A stretch of DNA of 64,000 nucleotides from an uncultured Alphaproteobacteria bacterium (lineage in GTDB: Bacteria > Pseudomonadota > Alphaproteobacteria > HIMB59 > GCA-002718135). The stretch spans positions 425,127 to 489,126 of the forward strand of contig CACMJS010000001.1 of the NCBI GenBank assembly GCA_902614085.1, in the 5' to 3' direction. Both the position numbers and the translations under genes were made by a program. Below, piece by piece: positions 29,015 to 37,204 of the stretch (position 1 is its first letter; the number at the start of each line of letters is the position of its first letter). The notes under the pieces were generated by a model. It saw only the letters and a list, made by a program, of their open reading frames with translations, was not told the DNA's origin and did no database searches.

Positions 29015-30260
29015 AATTACAACACTAGAAAACGGATTAAGAATAGTAACCCAGAATATGCCAGGCCTGGAAACAGTATCAATGGGTATTTGGAATTTTG
29101 TTGGCGGCAGAGATGAAACAAAAGACATAAATGGTGTTGCTCATCTTTTAGAGCATATGGCTTTTAAGGGCACATCAACTAAAAACGCTCTTCAAATTGC
29201 TGAAACAATTGAAAATGTTGGTGGAGATATAAATGCTTATACTTCAAAGGAAATAACAGCTTATTATGTAAAGCTCTTAGCTGATGATCTACATTATGGA
29301 ATAGATATTCTGACAGATATCTTGCAAAATTCTACATTTGCTGAAGATGAACTTAATCGAGAAAGAGGAGTCATAATTCAAGAAATTGGAATGTACCTTG
29401 ATACTCCTGATGATATGATTTTTGATTATTGGCAAGAAAAAGCATACCCAGATCAGCCAATGGGACGTTCCATATTGGGCAAAACTGATATTATTAAAAA
29501 TATTTCAAGAGACGAAGTTAGAGACTTTATGATGAATCATTATAATCCAAAAAAAATGATTATAAGTGCAGCTGGAAAAATTGACCATGATCAATTTGTA
29601 GAATCAATTAAAAAATCATGCACTAATCTTCCAACTGGATTATCTGCTGAAAGACAAAAAGCAGATTATAAATCTGGAGAATACAGAGAAGATAAAAAAT
29701 TAGAACAGATTCATCTATTGCTTGGTTTTGAAGGTATAGATTACCACCATGATGACTACTACTCTTTATTGGTTTACTCTTCTTTATTAGGGGGCGGTAT
29801 GTCATCAAGATTGTTTCAAGAGATTAGAGAGAAACGCGGTCTTGTATATGGTATTTCTTCTTTTAGCTCATCTTACACTGACACTGGTGTTTTTGGTATT
29901 TATTGTGGAACAGGTGAAAATCAAATCCAAGAGCTCATACCTGTTTTATGTGATCAACTTAACGAAAGTCCTAATTCAATTACAGAAAAGGAAATCAATA
30001 GAGGTAAAGCTCAGTTGAAAGCAAGCTTAATGATGGGTAGGGAAAGTGCATTTAGAAGATGTGAGAGTGCTGCTAGACAACTTCTGGTCTTTAATAGAAT
30101 AATCGACCCAGCTGAAACTATTAAAAATATAGATAAGGTTTCTAAAGAAACTGTTCAAAAGATTGCTAATGAAATTGTAAAAGGGCCAATTACTATATCG
30201 AGTATTGGACCATTATCTAAACTTGAAAATATTGATAAAATACAAAATCGTATTAATTAA
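29007..30260 (+). CDS. M16 family zinc peptidase (mitochondrial-processing-peptidase-like)
   Basis: A 417-residue pitrilysin-family peptidase. The inverted zinc motif HxxEH is H46-L-L-E49-H50 in GVAHLLEHMAFKGT, with the distal glutamate in NRERGVIIQEI. The second domain has the LLGGGMSSRLFQEIREKRGLVYGI signature, so this is the catalytic, beta-MPP-like type and not an inactive partner. No signal peptide is seen, so it probably acts in the cytoplasm. The substrate is unknown. Confidence 0.92.
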   Translation: MHKITTLENGLRIVTQNMPGLETVSMGIWNFVGGRDETKDINGVAHLLEHMAFKGTSTKNALQIAETIENVGGDINAYTSKEITAYYVKLLADDLHYGIDILTDILQNSTFAEDELNRERGVIIQEIGMYLDTPDDMIFDYWQEKAYPDQPMGRSILGKTDIIKNISRDEVRDFMMNHYNPKKMIISAAGKIDHDQFVESIKKSCTNLPTGLSAERQKADYKSGEYREDKKLEQIHLLLGFEGIDYHHDDYYSLLVYSSLLGGGMSSRLFQEIREKRGLVYGISSFSSSYTDTGVFGIYCGTGENQIQELIPVLCDQLNESPNSITEKEINRGKAQLKASLMMGRESAFRRCESAARQLLVFNRIIDPAETIKNIDKVSKETVQKIANEIVKGPITISSIGPLSKLENIDKIQNRIN

Positions 30261-30283
30261 TTTTTCAAAAATTTAAAAATTTT

Positions 30284-31786
30284 ATGATTAAGTTTGCAAC
30301 TTTTTTTTTAATTACGATATTTCTATCAACTACTGCAATAACAAAAGAGAAATATCCTTTTCAAGGTGGTCAAGGATTTGATACCAAGTACTTGTGGGAA
30401 AAAAATTTGAATGGTAAGAAAAAATGGCTTCTACCAAAAAAGATGCTTAAGGATCAATTTCTAGCGAAACTCTTAGCGTATGATAAAACCCAATTTTGGT
30501 TTACAATGCATGATTTTATTGCAACAGGAGATTTCAACAGAGATGGTGTTCAAGATTACGTAGTAACAGTTTTAAATCTTGATAAGCAATTCAAAGCAAA
30601 ATTAGACGAGGATCAAGGTATCTATGTCTGTAAAGCTAATAAAGATGCTGGTGCTTGTTTGGCAGAGAAAGGTGTTACACAACATAACTATCAAATTATT
30701 CTTGGTAAAAAAGAAACTGGAAGAGCTGAAGGAAAAGAGTCATATTGGGGTACAGGTTTAATACAAGACAATTTACCATTCATTCAAAGTGGAACTGCAC
30801 AACCACTTATTGCAGATTTCAATGGCGACGGTTGGGACGACATTTATTTGGCAGCAGCCGTTAATGATTTTGGAACAGGTTGCGGTGGTTATCATTCTTA
30901 TTTCTTGTCACAGCCAGAAGGATTCTTAAAAGAGTCAAGTGAAACACATATTGGTGACGGTAAGGACTTCAATAAAAAATATAATAGAATTTGTAATTAT
31001 TCACACAGAGCCGATGCAGGTGACTTTGATAAAGATGGTGATATTGACATCATTCTTGCAAGTATTGATTGGAAAGGCAGCAACGGTGAAATGATTTGTC
31101 TTATCAACGACGGTAAAGGTAATATGAAAAGCTCAACTTGTGGTAATCAATTTGCCTTTATTGTAAGACACGCAGATTTTGATGGTGATGGATACATCGA
31201 TATGTTGGCTGGTGCTCATAGTTCAGATTGTTTTAAATATCATAGCAACTGGAAGGGGCATCAAAAAAGTTCTAAAAACAGACACAGTCTAAGAATTCTT
31301 TGGGGTAATGGTACTAACAAATGGAACACTAAAAATTCAAAAGAAATAAAAAATGTAGGATATCATTCAAAGACTAAAGAAAAAATTCCACTTTGTAATC
31401 CAGTAGGCACTATGGTTGCTGATGTTGATAATGATGGTGATATGGATTTTGTAGGTTCGACAATAGGTCTTAACTATGTTGGCGGTTATTTAATTACTTA
31501 CTTGAATGATGGTAAGGGTAATTTCACAATTGGTTGGCAACAATCTGTTCATAGTGTGACTAAGTATAATAAAGAGAATTGGCCTATGTCAGAAGTTAAT
31601 CACGAAGAGAATGGTTGGTATTTATCATTACATCCTGCAGATATTAACTTTGATGGTAATATTGACTTTATGGTCAACGGTCATTGGCTAAACTCAGGTA
31701 ATAACGATGTTTATATAAATAATGGTGATGGAACTTTTAAAACAATAAGTAACGTAGATTTAAGAAAGTATGCAAAAATATTTTAG
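30284..31786 (+). CDS. Secreted FG-GAP/VCBS-repeat calcium-binding protein
   Basis: A 500-residue exported protein: N-terminal signal peptide (hydrophobic 2-19) and six calcium-loop repeats of the D-x-[DN]-x-D-G-x-x-D type at residues 83-91, 178-186, 247-255, 298-306, 380-388 and 453-461. Repeats of this kind build an integrin-like beta-propeller. Six cysteines in the middle (116, 125, 200, 237, 271, 286) could pair in the periplasm. No enzymatic motif is seen. It stands alone between the M16 gene and DUF6494, and its base composition looks slightly richer in G and C than its neighbours. Possible roles are surface binding of polysaccharide or calcium, by inference only. Confidence 0.82.
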   Translation: MIKFATFFLITIFLSTTAITKEKYPFQGGQGFDTKYLWEKNLNGKKKWLLPKKMLKDQFLAKLLAYDKTQFWFTMHDFIATGDFNRDGVQDYVVTVLNLDKQFKAKLDEDQGIYVCKANKDAGACLAEKGVTQHNYQIILGKKETGRAEGKESYWGTGLIQDNLPFIQSGTAQPLIADFNGDGWDDIYLAAAVNDFGTGCGGYHSYFLSQPEGFLKESSETHIGDGKDFNKKYNRICNYSHRADAGDFDKDGDIDIILASIDWKGSNGEMICLINDGKGNMKSSTCGNQFAFIVRHADFDGDGYIDMLAGAHSSDCFKYHSNWKGHQKSSKNRHSLRILWGNGTNKWNTKNSKEIKNVGYHSKTKEKIPLCNPVGTMVADVDNDGDMDFVGSTIGLNYVGGYLITYLNDGKGNFTIGWQQSVHSVTKYNKENWPMSEVNHEENGWYLSLHPADINFDGNIDFMVNGHWLNSGNNDVYINNGDGTFKTISNVDLRKYAKIF

Positions 31787-31830
31787 ATAAAAATTCTATC
31801 TTAAATATTTTTTAATTAAATTTTAATAAA

Positions 31831-32037
31831 TTATTTTATTTTTAAATCTTCATTAATTGAATGATTAAGCTCTCCATCTTCAGATGATAAATTCATAGAC
31901 ACTTTTATAGATTCACCTATTTTTATACTTCCTTCAGAAAATTTTTTTCGTATGTAATTTTCTATTTCACGTTGCGAGCTAATACCAACTTGTTTAAGAA
32001 ATTTTCTAATTTCTAGATTTAAATTATCTTCATCCAT
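31831..32037 (-). CDS. DUF6494 family small protein
   Basis: A 68-residue acidic protein. The N terminus (DEDNLNLEIRKFLKQVGISSQREIENYIRK) is the conserved core of the alphaproteobacterial DUF6494 family, and the second half looks like a short beta unit with the typical INEDLKIK end. No function is established. It is convergent with the FG-GAP gene (44-base gap) and divergent from ogt (53 bases), so it is a monocistronic unit. Confidence 0.8.
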   Translation of the reverse strand: MDEDNLNLEIRKFLKQVGISSQREIENYIRKKFSEGSIKIGESIKVSMNLSSEDGELNHSINEDLKIK

Positions 32038-32090
32038 GATTTACTATAAATTACTTTGATAGATTCATTCAATAATGTTATTAATTTTAT

Positions 32091-32531
32091 ATGGAAACAG
32101 CTTGTTTTGAAACTAAACTTGGTTGGATTACAGTGAAAAAAAACAGAGGTAATGTTTATTCACTTAGCTTTGGTAAAACAAAAAAAACAATTGACTTAAT
32201 TAACATTAAAAATCAGATTAATTTATATGCTTCTGGAAAACTTAAAAATTTTAAGATTAACTATTCTTTTGAAGGTTCCCCTTTACAAAAAAAAATTTGG
32301 AAAGAATTATCTAAAATTAAATATGGTAAAGTTTCAACATACGGAGAAATAGCAAAAAAAGTTGGTACGTCTCCAAGATATGTAGGTAATGTTTGTGGAC
32401 AAAATAAACTTTTACTTATTATCCCCTGTCACCGTGTAATTCGTAGTGATGGTAAACTTGGAGGATTTTCTGGTAGAGGGGGAATCAAATTAAAAAAAAG
32501 ATTACTCAACTTAGAACAAAGTGTCTCATAA
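32091..32531 (+). CDS. ogt: Methylated-DNA-[protein]-cysteine S-methyltransferase
   Basis: Suicide repair protein for O6-alkylguanine; 146 aa. The acceptor cysteine is C113 in IPCHRVIRSDGKLGGFSG, preceded by the helix-turn-helix region YGKVSTYGEIAKKVGTSPRYVGN that inserts in the minor groove. The N-terminal domain is short, as in Ogt-type rather than Ada-type proteins. It overlaps the next gene by 11 bases. Confidence 0.93.
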   Translation: METACFETKLGWITVKKNRGNVYSLSFGKTKKTIDLINIKNQINLYASGKLKNFKINYSFEGSPLQKKIWKELSKIKYGKVSTYGEIAKKVGTSPRYVGNVCGQNKLLLIIPCHRVIRSDGKLGGFSGRGGIKLKKRLLNLEQSVS

Positions 32532-33249
32532 AATAATTATTCTTCAACATACGCCCTTAGTAACGCCTGGGTACTTTACCAAGTTAATGAATGAAGATTT
32601 AGTAGAAACAACTATTATTCGATTGGATGAAGGAGAAAAGATTCCTGTTAATCTTGATATATTTAATGGAATGATATGTTTAGGTGGACCAATGGATACT
32701 TGGATGGAAGAACAATATCCGTGGATGATTGATGAAAAAAATAAGATAAAGGAATTTGTTCTAAATAATCAAAAACCATATCTTGGAATCTGCTTAGGTT
32801 GTCAATTTTTAGGTGAAATTCTTGGCGGTAAAGTAATTAAATCTAATCCTCCAGAAATTGGGATTTTAAATATTAATATTTTAGATAACAAAAAAAAGGA
32901 TCAAATTTTTCAAAATTTTGATAATCAGATTAAAGCATTGCAATGGCATAGTTACGAAGTAAGTGAACTAAATAATTCTGAAGTTACTATTTTGGGTTCA
33001 TCAGATATTACAAAATTTCAAATATTTAAGTATAAAAATCATGCTTATGGTATTCAATTTCATATAGAAGTAGATGAAAGCACAATTATTAAATGGTCTA
33101 AAGTTCCTGAATTAAAAAATACTTTAGAAAAATATTTAGGAAAAAATTCTATTGATGAACTGGATAAATCGCTTAGAAATAATATTCAAGAAATGAACAA
33201 TAATACTAAAAAACTTTACGAAAATTTTAAAAATTTAATGACTACCTAA
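32521..33249 (+). CDS. Class I glutamine amidotransferase-like protein (GuaA-type GATase domain only)
   Basis: A 242-residue stand-alone GATase domain. The nucleophile C91 is in LGICLGCQFLGE, the GGP oxyanion loop is CLGGPMDTW and the His-x-Glu is IQFHIEV. There is no ATP pyrophosphatase domain, so it is not GMP synthase itself; such proteins act as amidases or amidotransferase partners of unknown substrate. The start is GTG at 32521, inside the end of ogt. Confidence 0.82.
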   Translation: MSHKIIILQHTPLVTPGYFTKLMNEDLVETTIIRLDEGEKIPVNLDIFNGMICLGGPMDTWMEEQYPWMIDEKNKIKEFVLNNQKPYLGICLGCQFLGEILGGKVIKSNPPEIGILNINILDNKKKDQIFQNFDNQIKALQWHSYEVSELNNSEVTILGSSDITKFQIFKYKNHAYGIQFHIEVDESTIIKWSKVPELKNTLEKYLGKNSIDELDKSLRNNIQEMNNNTKKLYENFKNLMTT

Positions 33250-33283
33250 CTGTTTCGTGTTTAAATAATTATGGAGATTTAAT

Positions 33284-34336
33284 ATGAAAAAAATAAAAGG
33301 CCCTGCAATATTTCTTGCCCAGTTTGTAAGTGATGATGAACCTTTTAACTCATTAGAGTCAATTTCAAAATGGGCTTCTAATTTAGGATATAAAGGCGTA
33401 CAGATACCTTCTTGGGATTCAAGATTAATAGATTTAAAAAAAGCATCTGAAAGTAAAGATTATTGTGATGATATAAAAGGAATTCTTGAAAATAATAATA
33501 TACAACTGACAGAGCTATCTACTCACCTTCAAGGTCAGCTTGTTGCTGTTCATCCTGCATACGATATACCTTTTGATGGATTTGCAGATGAAAAAGTAAG
33601 AGGTAATCCAAGTAAAAGAAAAGAATGGGCCATTGATCAATTAATGCAAGCAGCAATGGCTTCAAAGAACTTTGGACTAAATGCACATGCAACTTTTTCT
33701 GGTGCGCTAGCTTGGCCATATTTATATCCATGGCCTCAAAGACCAGAAGGATTAGTAGATGAAGCTTTTAATGAACTTGCAAAAAGATGGAAACCAATTT
33801 TAAATAAATTTGACGAAGCTGGGGTAGATCTTTGTTATGAAATTCATCCTGGTGAAGATCTCCATGATGGCATTACTTTTGAAATGTTTTTAGAAAAGGT
33901 TGGTAATCATCCACGATGTAATATGCTTTATGATCCAAGTCATTTTGTTCTTCAACATTTAAATTATTTAGATCATATTGATATCTATCATGACAAATTA
34001 AAAATGTTTCACGTAAAGGATGCAGAATTAAATCCAAGTGGAAAACAAGGTGTGTACGGAGGTTTTCAATCTTGGATTGATAGAGCAGGCAGATTTAGAT
34101 CATTAGGAGATGGTCAGGTTGACTTTAAATCTATTTTTTCAAAACTATCTGGTTATAATTTTGATGGTTGGGCAGTGCTAGAATGGGAATGTTGTATAAA
34201 AAGCCCTCAACAAGGAGCAGAAGAGGGTGCCAAATTTATAAAAGAACATATCATCGATGTAACTGAAAAAGCATTTGATGATTTTGCTGACTCAGGAATG
34301 GATGAAGAAACTAATAAAAAACTTTTAGGTATTTAG
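33284..34336 (+). CDS. Sugar phosphate isomerase/epimerase (IolE/MocC-like, AP endonuclease 2 fold)
   Basis: A 350-residue TIM-barrel protein of the xylose-isomerase-like (AP_endonuc_2) superfamily. Metal-site residues are visible in CYEIHPGEDLHDG, NMLYDPSHFVLQ, MFHVKDAELNP and WAVLEWECC near the end. It is paired with a Gfo/Idh/MocA dehydrogenase 12 bases downstream (ribosome site GGAGGG), the standard combination in inositol, rhizopine and keto-sugar catabolism. The substrate cannot be assigned. A ribosome site (ggag) precedes the ATG. Confidence 0.85.
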   Translation: MKKIKGPAIFLAQFVSDDEPFNSLESISKWASNLGYKGVQIPSWDSRLIDLKKASESKDYCDDIKGILENNNIQLTELSTHLQGQLVAVHPAYDIPFDGFADEKVRGNPSKRKEWAIDQLMQAAMASKNFGLNAHATFSGALAWPYLYPWPQRPEGLVDEAFNELAKRWKPILNKFDEAGVDLCYEIHPGEDLHDGITFEMFLEKVGNHPRCNMLYDPSHFVLQHLNYLDHIDIYHDKLKMFHVKDAELNPSGKQGVYGGFQSWIDRAGRFRSLGDGQVDFKSIFSKLSGYNFDGWAVLEWECCIKSPQQGAEEGAKFIKEHIIDVTEKAFDDFADSGMDEETNKKLLGI

Positions 34337-34348
34337 GAGGGAATTTAA

Positions 34349-35500
34349 ATGGCAAAAAGATTAAAATTAGGAATGATAGGTGGTGGCCAAGGAGCTTTTA
34401 TTGGAGCTGTTCATCGTCTATGTGCAAGAATGGATGATAAATATGAATTTGTTGCTGGTTGTTTATCTTCAACTCCAGAAAAAGCGGCAAAATCTGCTGA
34501 AGAAATTGGTCTCGATCCTTCAAGAAGTTATCCTGATTTTAAAACGATGGCTGAAGAGGAATCTAAAAGAGATAATGGAATTGATGTAGTATCTATTGTT
34601 ACACCAAATCATATGCATGCTGCGCCAGCAATTGAATTTCTAAATAAAAATATTCATGTCATTTGTGACAAACCTATGACCTCTACAATGGAAGATGCTC
34701 ATAAATTAGTTGATGCAGTTTCTAAATCTGATGCTCATTTTTTCTTAACTCATAATTATTCAGGATATCCAGTTGTTAGAGGTATGAGATCACTTATTGA
34801 AAATGGAGCACTTGGAAAAATAAGAATTGTTAAAGGATCTTATTTGCAAGGATGGCTCGGATCAAAAGAAGAAGATTCTGGTTCAAATAAACAAGCAGAA
34901 TGGAGAACAGATCCCGCAAGAAGTGGAGCTGCAGGAGGTGTAGGTGATATTGGTAGTCACACTATGCATTTGTTGGAATTTATAACTCAATTAAAATTAC
35001 AATCAGTTAGTGCAGATCTTACAACTTTTGTTGAAGGAAGAAAATTAGATGACGATGCGTCGATAATGATAAGATTAAACAACGGAGCTAAGGGCTCATT
35101 ATCTATCTCTCAAGTTGCGACAGGAGAAGAAAATAATTTTACTGTAGCTATTTATGGAGAAAAGGGAGCATTAAAATGGAGTCAAGAAAATCCAAATTAT
35201 GCAACATTTAGTCAAGTAGGAGAGCCTAGCCAAATAATAACAAGGGGTGGTTCTATCAAAGTTGAAGGAACTGAGGCTAACGTGCGAATCCCTGCTGGTC
35301 ATCCAGAAGGGTACCTTGAAGCATTTGCACAGATTTATTCAGATGCTGCTGATGTTATACAAAATAAGGAAAATAAGGAAGATTTATTAAAGTTATTGCC
35401 AAATATTGATGATGGTTTGCATATTATGAAATTCATTAATGCTAGTGTAAACTCTAGTAACAATAATTCCGCCTGGACTGATTTATCAACAATAAAATAG
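34349..35500 (+). CDS. Gfo/Idh/MocA family oxidoreductase
   Basis: A 383-residue NAD(P)-dependent dehydrogenase. The Rossmann loop GMIGGGQGAFIGAVHR is at the N terminus, CDKPMTSTMEDA carries the catalytic-region lysine, and GGVGDIGSHTMHLLEFI holds the D-x-x-x-H active-site motif. With the IolE-like gene upstream it forms a two-gene operon for an inositol-like or keto-sugar substrate. It ends 318 bases before the first ammonium transporter; an inverted repeat just after the stop may end the transcript. Confidence 0.9.
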   Translation: MAKRLKLGMIGGGQGAFIGAVHRLCARMDDKYEFVAGCLSSTPEKAAKSAEEIGLDPSRSYPDFKTMAEEESKRDNGIDVVSIVTPNHMHAAPAIEFLNKNIHVICDKPMTSTMEDAHKLVDAVSKSDAHFFLTHNYSGYPVVRGMRSLIENGALGKIRIVKGSYLQGWLGSKEEDSGSNKQAEWRTDPARSGAAGGVGDIGSHTMHLLEFITQLKLQSVSADLTTFVEGRKLDDDASIMIRLNNGAKGSLSISQVATGEENNFTVAIYGEKGALKWSQENPNYATFSQVGEPSQIITRGGSIKVEGTEANVRIPAGHPEGYLEAFAQIYSDAADVIQNKENKEDLLKLLPNIDDGLHIMKFINASVNSSNNNSAWTDLSTIK

Positions 35501-35502
35501 TT

Positions 35503-35530
35503 AATATTTCCCATAAAACAGGGAAATATT
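35503..35530 (+). terminator. Inverted repeat after the MocA-like gene, possible terminator
   Basis: A perfect 10-base inverted repeat (AATATTTCCC at 35503-35512 and its complement at 35521-35530) with an 8-base loop begins two bases after the stop codon. There is no long T tract directly behind it, so termination strength is uncertain. A second smaller hairpin (ATATGCA at 35534-35540 with TGCATAT at 35546-35552, T-rich loop) follows at once. Confidence 0.5.
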
Positions 35531-35542
35531 ACTATATGCATT

Positions 35543-35571
35543 TTTTGCATATTAACGTTAACGATTATAAT
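35543..35571 (+). promoter_or_regulatory. Promoter of the first amtB leader
   Basis: A perfect -10 hexamer TATAAT lies at 35566-35571. The -35 region is weak (TTTTGC at 35543-35548, spacing 17). Transcription would start near 35578, about 30 bases before the first aptamer, leaving a leader of roughly 240 bases. The placement between terminator hairpins and aptamer supports it. Confidence 0.55.
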
Positions 35572-35608
35572 CTTACTAAAAATTAATATTAAACTAAATC
35601 AGTATTCA

Positions 35609-35657
35609 CGTTCATCATCTTACAGGGTGACGGAAGTAGACGAAAGTCGAAGGAACG
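35609..35657 (+). ncRNA. Glutamine riboswitch aptamer 1 (glnA-type) of amtB-1
   Basis: Matches the glnA RNA consensus. P1 is CGTTC (35609-35613) with GAACG (35653-35657). P2 is TCATCT/GGGTGA (35615-35620 with 35625-35630, with G-T wobbles). The conserved CGGAAGTAG joins P2 to P3. P3 is GAC/GTC closed by a GAAA tetraloop (35639-35648), then GAAG leads back into P1. glnA RNAs bind L-glutamine and are known from cyanobacteria and marine metagenomes. The copy before amtB-2 has more Watson-Crick pairs in P2, consistent with a preserved helix. Confidence 0.88.
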
Positions 35658-35675
35658 CATGCAAAGTTATAAAAT

Positions 35676-35725
35676 CGTTCAATTTGCCTATGGCAAATCG
35701 GAAGTAGGTTTAAACCGAAGGAACG
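35676..35725 (+). ncRNA. Glutamine riboswitch aptamer 2 (glnA-type) of amtB-1
   Basis: Second aptamer in tandem, 18 bases after the first. P1 is CGTTC (35676-35680) with GAACG (35721-35725). P2 is ATTTGCC/GGCAAAT (35682-35688 with 35692-35698). CGGAAGTAG follows, and P3 is GGTT/AACC (35707-35716). Its sequence differs from aptamer 1 in all stems but P1, while the junction bases are the same, as expected of a true aptamer fold. Confidence 0.88.
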
Positions 35726-35743
35726 CGGATCTTATTATTTAAT

Positions 35744-35813
35744 TTCCATAGCTAAGCATGAAAAGTAACGCATGACTCAATGTGAGCCATGTACTGTGAA
35801 ATTTATAATGGAG
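35744..35813 (+). promoter_or_regulatory. Possible anti-Shine-Dalgarno switch upstream of amtB-1
   Basis: TTCCAT at 35744-35749, just after aptamer 2, can pair with ATGGAG at 35808-35813, the ribosome site of amtB-1 (six pairs, one T-G). The same element follows the tandem aptamers of amtB-2. A local hairpin (CATGaCTCA/TGAGcCATG, 35771-35791) lies between the two arms. Translational control is inferred from pairing alone. Confidence 0.4.
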
Positions 35814-35818
35814 GATTA

Positions 35819-37105
35819 ATGTTAAAAAAATCTATATATTTCATTAGCATTCTTGCTGTCTTTATGCTCTTCAGTTCATATGCAAGAGCCGAAGTAGACG
35901 GTGAAGTGCAATACATTTTAAATACATTCCTATTTCTTGTATCTGGGTTCTTAGTCATGTGGATGGCAGCAGGATTTGCAATGCTTGAATCAGGACTTGT
36001 TACGTCCAAAAGTGTGGCAACAATTGCTGCAAAAAATATAGGCTTATATTCAATAGCTGGTCTAATGTTCTGGTTAGTTGGATATAATATGGCATATGGC
36101 ATTCCTGCAGGCGGTTTTATTGGATCTCCACTTCCTTGGAGTGATGGTAGTGCTCTTGATACAGGGTATTCAGATGGTTCTGACTGGTTCTTTCAGATGG
36201 TATTTTGTGCAACAACTTGCTCAATTGTATCTGGAACACTAGCTGAAAGAATCAAAATTTGGCCATTCTTTATTTTTTGTGCTTTATTAACTGGTTTCAT
36301 CTATCCAATCGAAATGGGTTGGCAGTGGGGTGGAGGATACTTAGCAGAAGCAGGTTTCTCAGATTTCGCTGGATCAACTCTAGTTCACAGTGCAGGAGCA
36401 GCAGCAGCACTAGCTGGTGCAATTTTACTAGGTCCAAGATTAGGACGTTTCACTGATAGCGGTGAAGCAGCTCCAATGGAGCCTTTTGCAAATTCTTCAA
36501 TACCTCTTGCAACTCTTGGTGTATTTATTTTATGGCTCGGATGGTTCGGATTTAACGGTGGATCACAATTAGCAATGGGTACATTCGACGATGTTACAGC
36601 AGTTGCAACTATATATATTAATACTAACTTAGCAGCTGGTGCAGGTGTAATGGCTTGTGCAGTTATTTCAAGGTTAGTAACTGGTAAAACAGATGTTGTG
36701 ATGATGCTTAATGGAGCTTTAGGTGGTTTAGTAGCAATTACTGCAGAACCATTAGCGCCTTCGCCATTCCTAGCAGTAATCATCGGTGCAATTGGTGGAT
36801 TAATTGTCTTCTATGGAACAAGACTTTTAATTACATTTAAAATTGATGATGTTGTTGGAGCAATTCCTGTACATGGTTTTGCTGGAATATTTGGAACATT
36901 AGTAGTTCCAATTTCTAATAGTGCAGCAAGTTTTGGCGCACAACTTTACGGTATAGTGGCAATTAACGTTTTCGTTTTTGTTGTATCATTCATCATTTGG
37001 TACATCATGAAAATGCTCTTTGGTATTAGAATTAGTGAAGAAGCTGAAAAACTTGGTACTGATAAATCTGAAGTAGGCGTTATGGCTTATAGCATCAGAG
37101 ACTAA
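35819..37105 (+). CDS. amtB: Ammonium transporter (AmtB-1)
   Basis: Ammonium channel/transporter of the inner membrane; 428 aa. I chose the ATG at 35819, after GGAGG; it gives a signal peptide (MLKKS...SYARA, about 24 residues) and the same length as its paralogue at 37857. The frame also opens upstream at 35789, but that would lack the signal and a ribosome site. The pore twin histidines are H190 (GSTLVHSAG) and H352 (AIPVHGFAG). The C-terminal tail (RISEEAEKLGTDK) is the region that normally meets a PII protein, yet no glnK/glnB is near. Expression is probably set by the tandem glutamine riboswitch upstream. Confidence 0.96.
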   Translation: MLKKSIYFISILAVFMLFSSYARAEVDGEVQYILNTFLFLVSGFLVMWMAAGFAMLESGLVTSKSVATIAAKNIGLYSIAGLMFWLVGYNMAYGIPAGGFIGSPLPWSDGSALDTGYSDGSDWFFQMVFCATTCSIVSGTLAERIKIWPFFIFCALLTGFIYPIEMGWQWGGGYLAEAGFSDFAGSTLVHSAGAAAALAGAILLGPRLGRFTDSGEAAPMEPFANSSIPLATLGVFILWLGWFGFNGGSQLAMGTFDDVTAVATIYINTNLAAGAGVMACAVISRLVTGKTDVVMMLNGALGGLVAITAEPLAPSPFLAVIIGAIGGLIVFYGTRLLITFKIDDVVGAIPVHGFAGIFGTLVVPISNSAASFGAQLYGIVAINVFVFVVSFIIWYIMKMLFGIRISEEAEKLGTDKSEVGVMAYSIRD

Positions 37106-37109
37106 TGAA

Positions 37110-37199
37110 TTTAGTGATTAGCAAATCAACTCCTTATAGTTGGTCACTAAAAATGGGAGAGCATTTGCTCTCCCAAATTTGCTAAACATTAGTGGGAGG
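37110..37199 (+). promoter_or_regulatory. Structured RNA with competing pairings between amtB-1 and the winged-helix-like gene
   Basis: TTTAGTGA (37110-37117) can pair with TCACTAAA (37144-37151). The same TCACTAA can instead pair with TTAGTGG (37189-37195), which runs into the ribosome site GGGAGG (37194-37199) of the next gene. TTAGCAAAT (37118-37126) matches ATTTGCTAA (37177-37185). A GC-rich hairpin lies at 37155-37174. The competing pairs suggest a translational or transcriptional switch; no known RNA family was recognised. Confidence 0.35.
37155..37174 (+). terminator. GC-rich hairpin after amtB-1
   Basis: GGGAGAGCA (37155-37163) and TGCTCTCCC (37166-37174) form a nine-base stem with a very short loop (four bases if the last pair opens). 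This is the strongest hairpin in the area but it is followed by only AAATTT, so it may be a weak terminator, a processing barrier or part of the structure described at 37110-37199. Confidence 0.45.
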
Positions 37200-37204
37200 T
37201 TCAA

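Noticed and set aside
31785..31801. Hairpin AGATA/TATCT after the FG-GAP gene as a terminator
   Set aside because: Only five AT-rich pairs; a T-rich stretch follows, but in this AT-rich DNA such a match is expected by chance.
36385..36783. 132-residue open frame antisense to amtB-1
   Set aside because: Shadow of the transporter's biased codon use; no ribosome site or recognisable protein motif.
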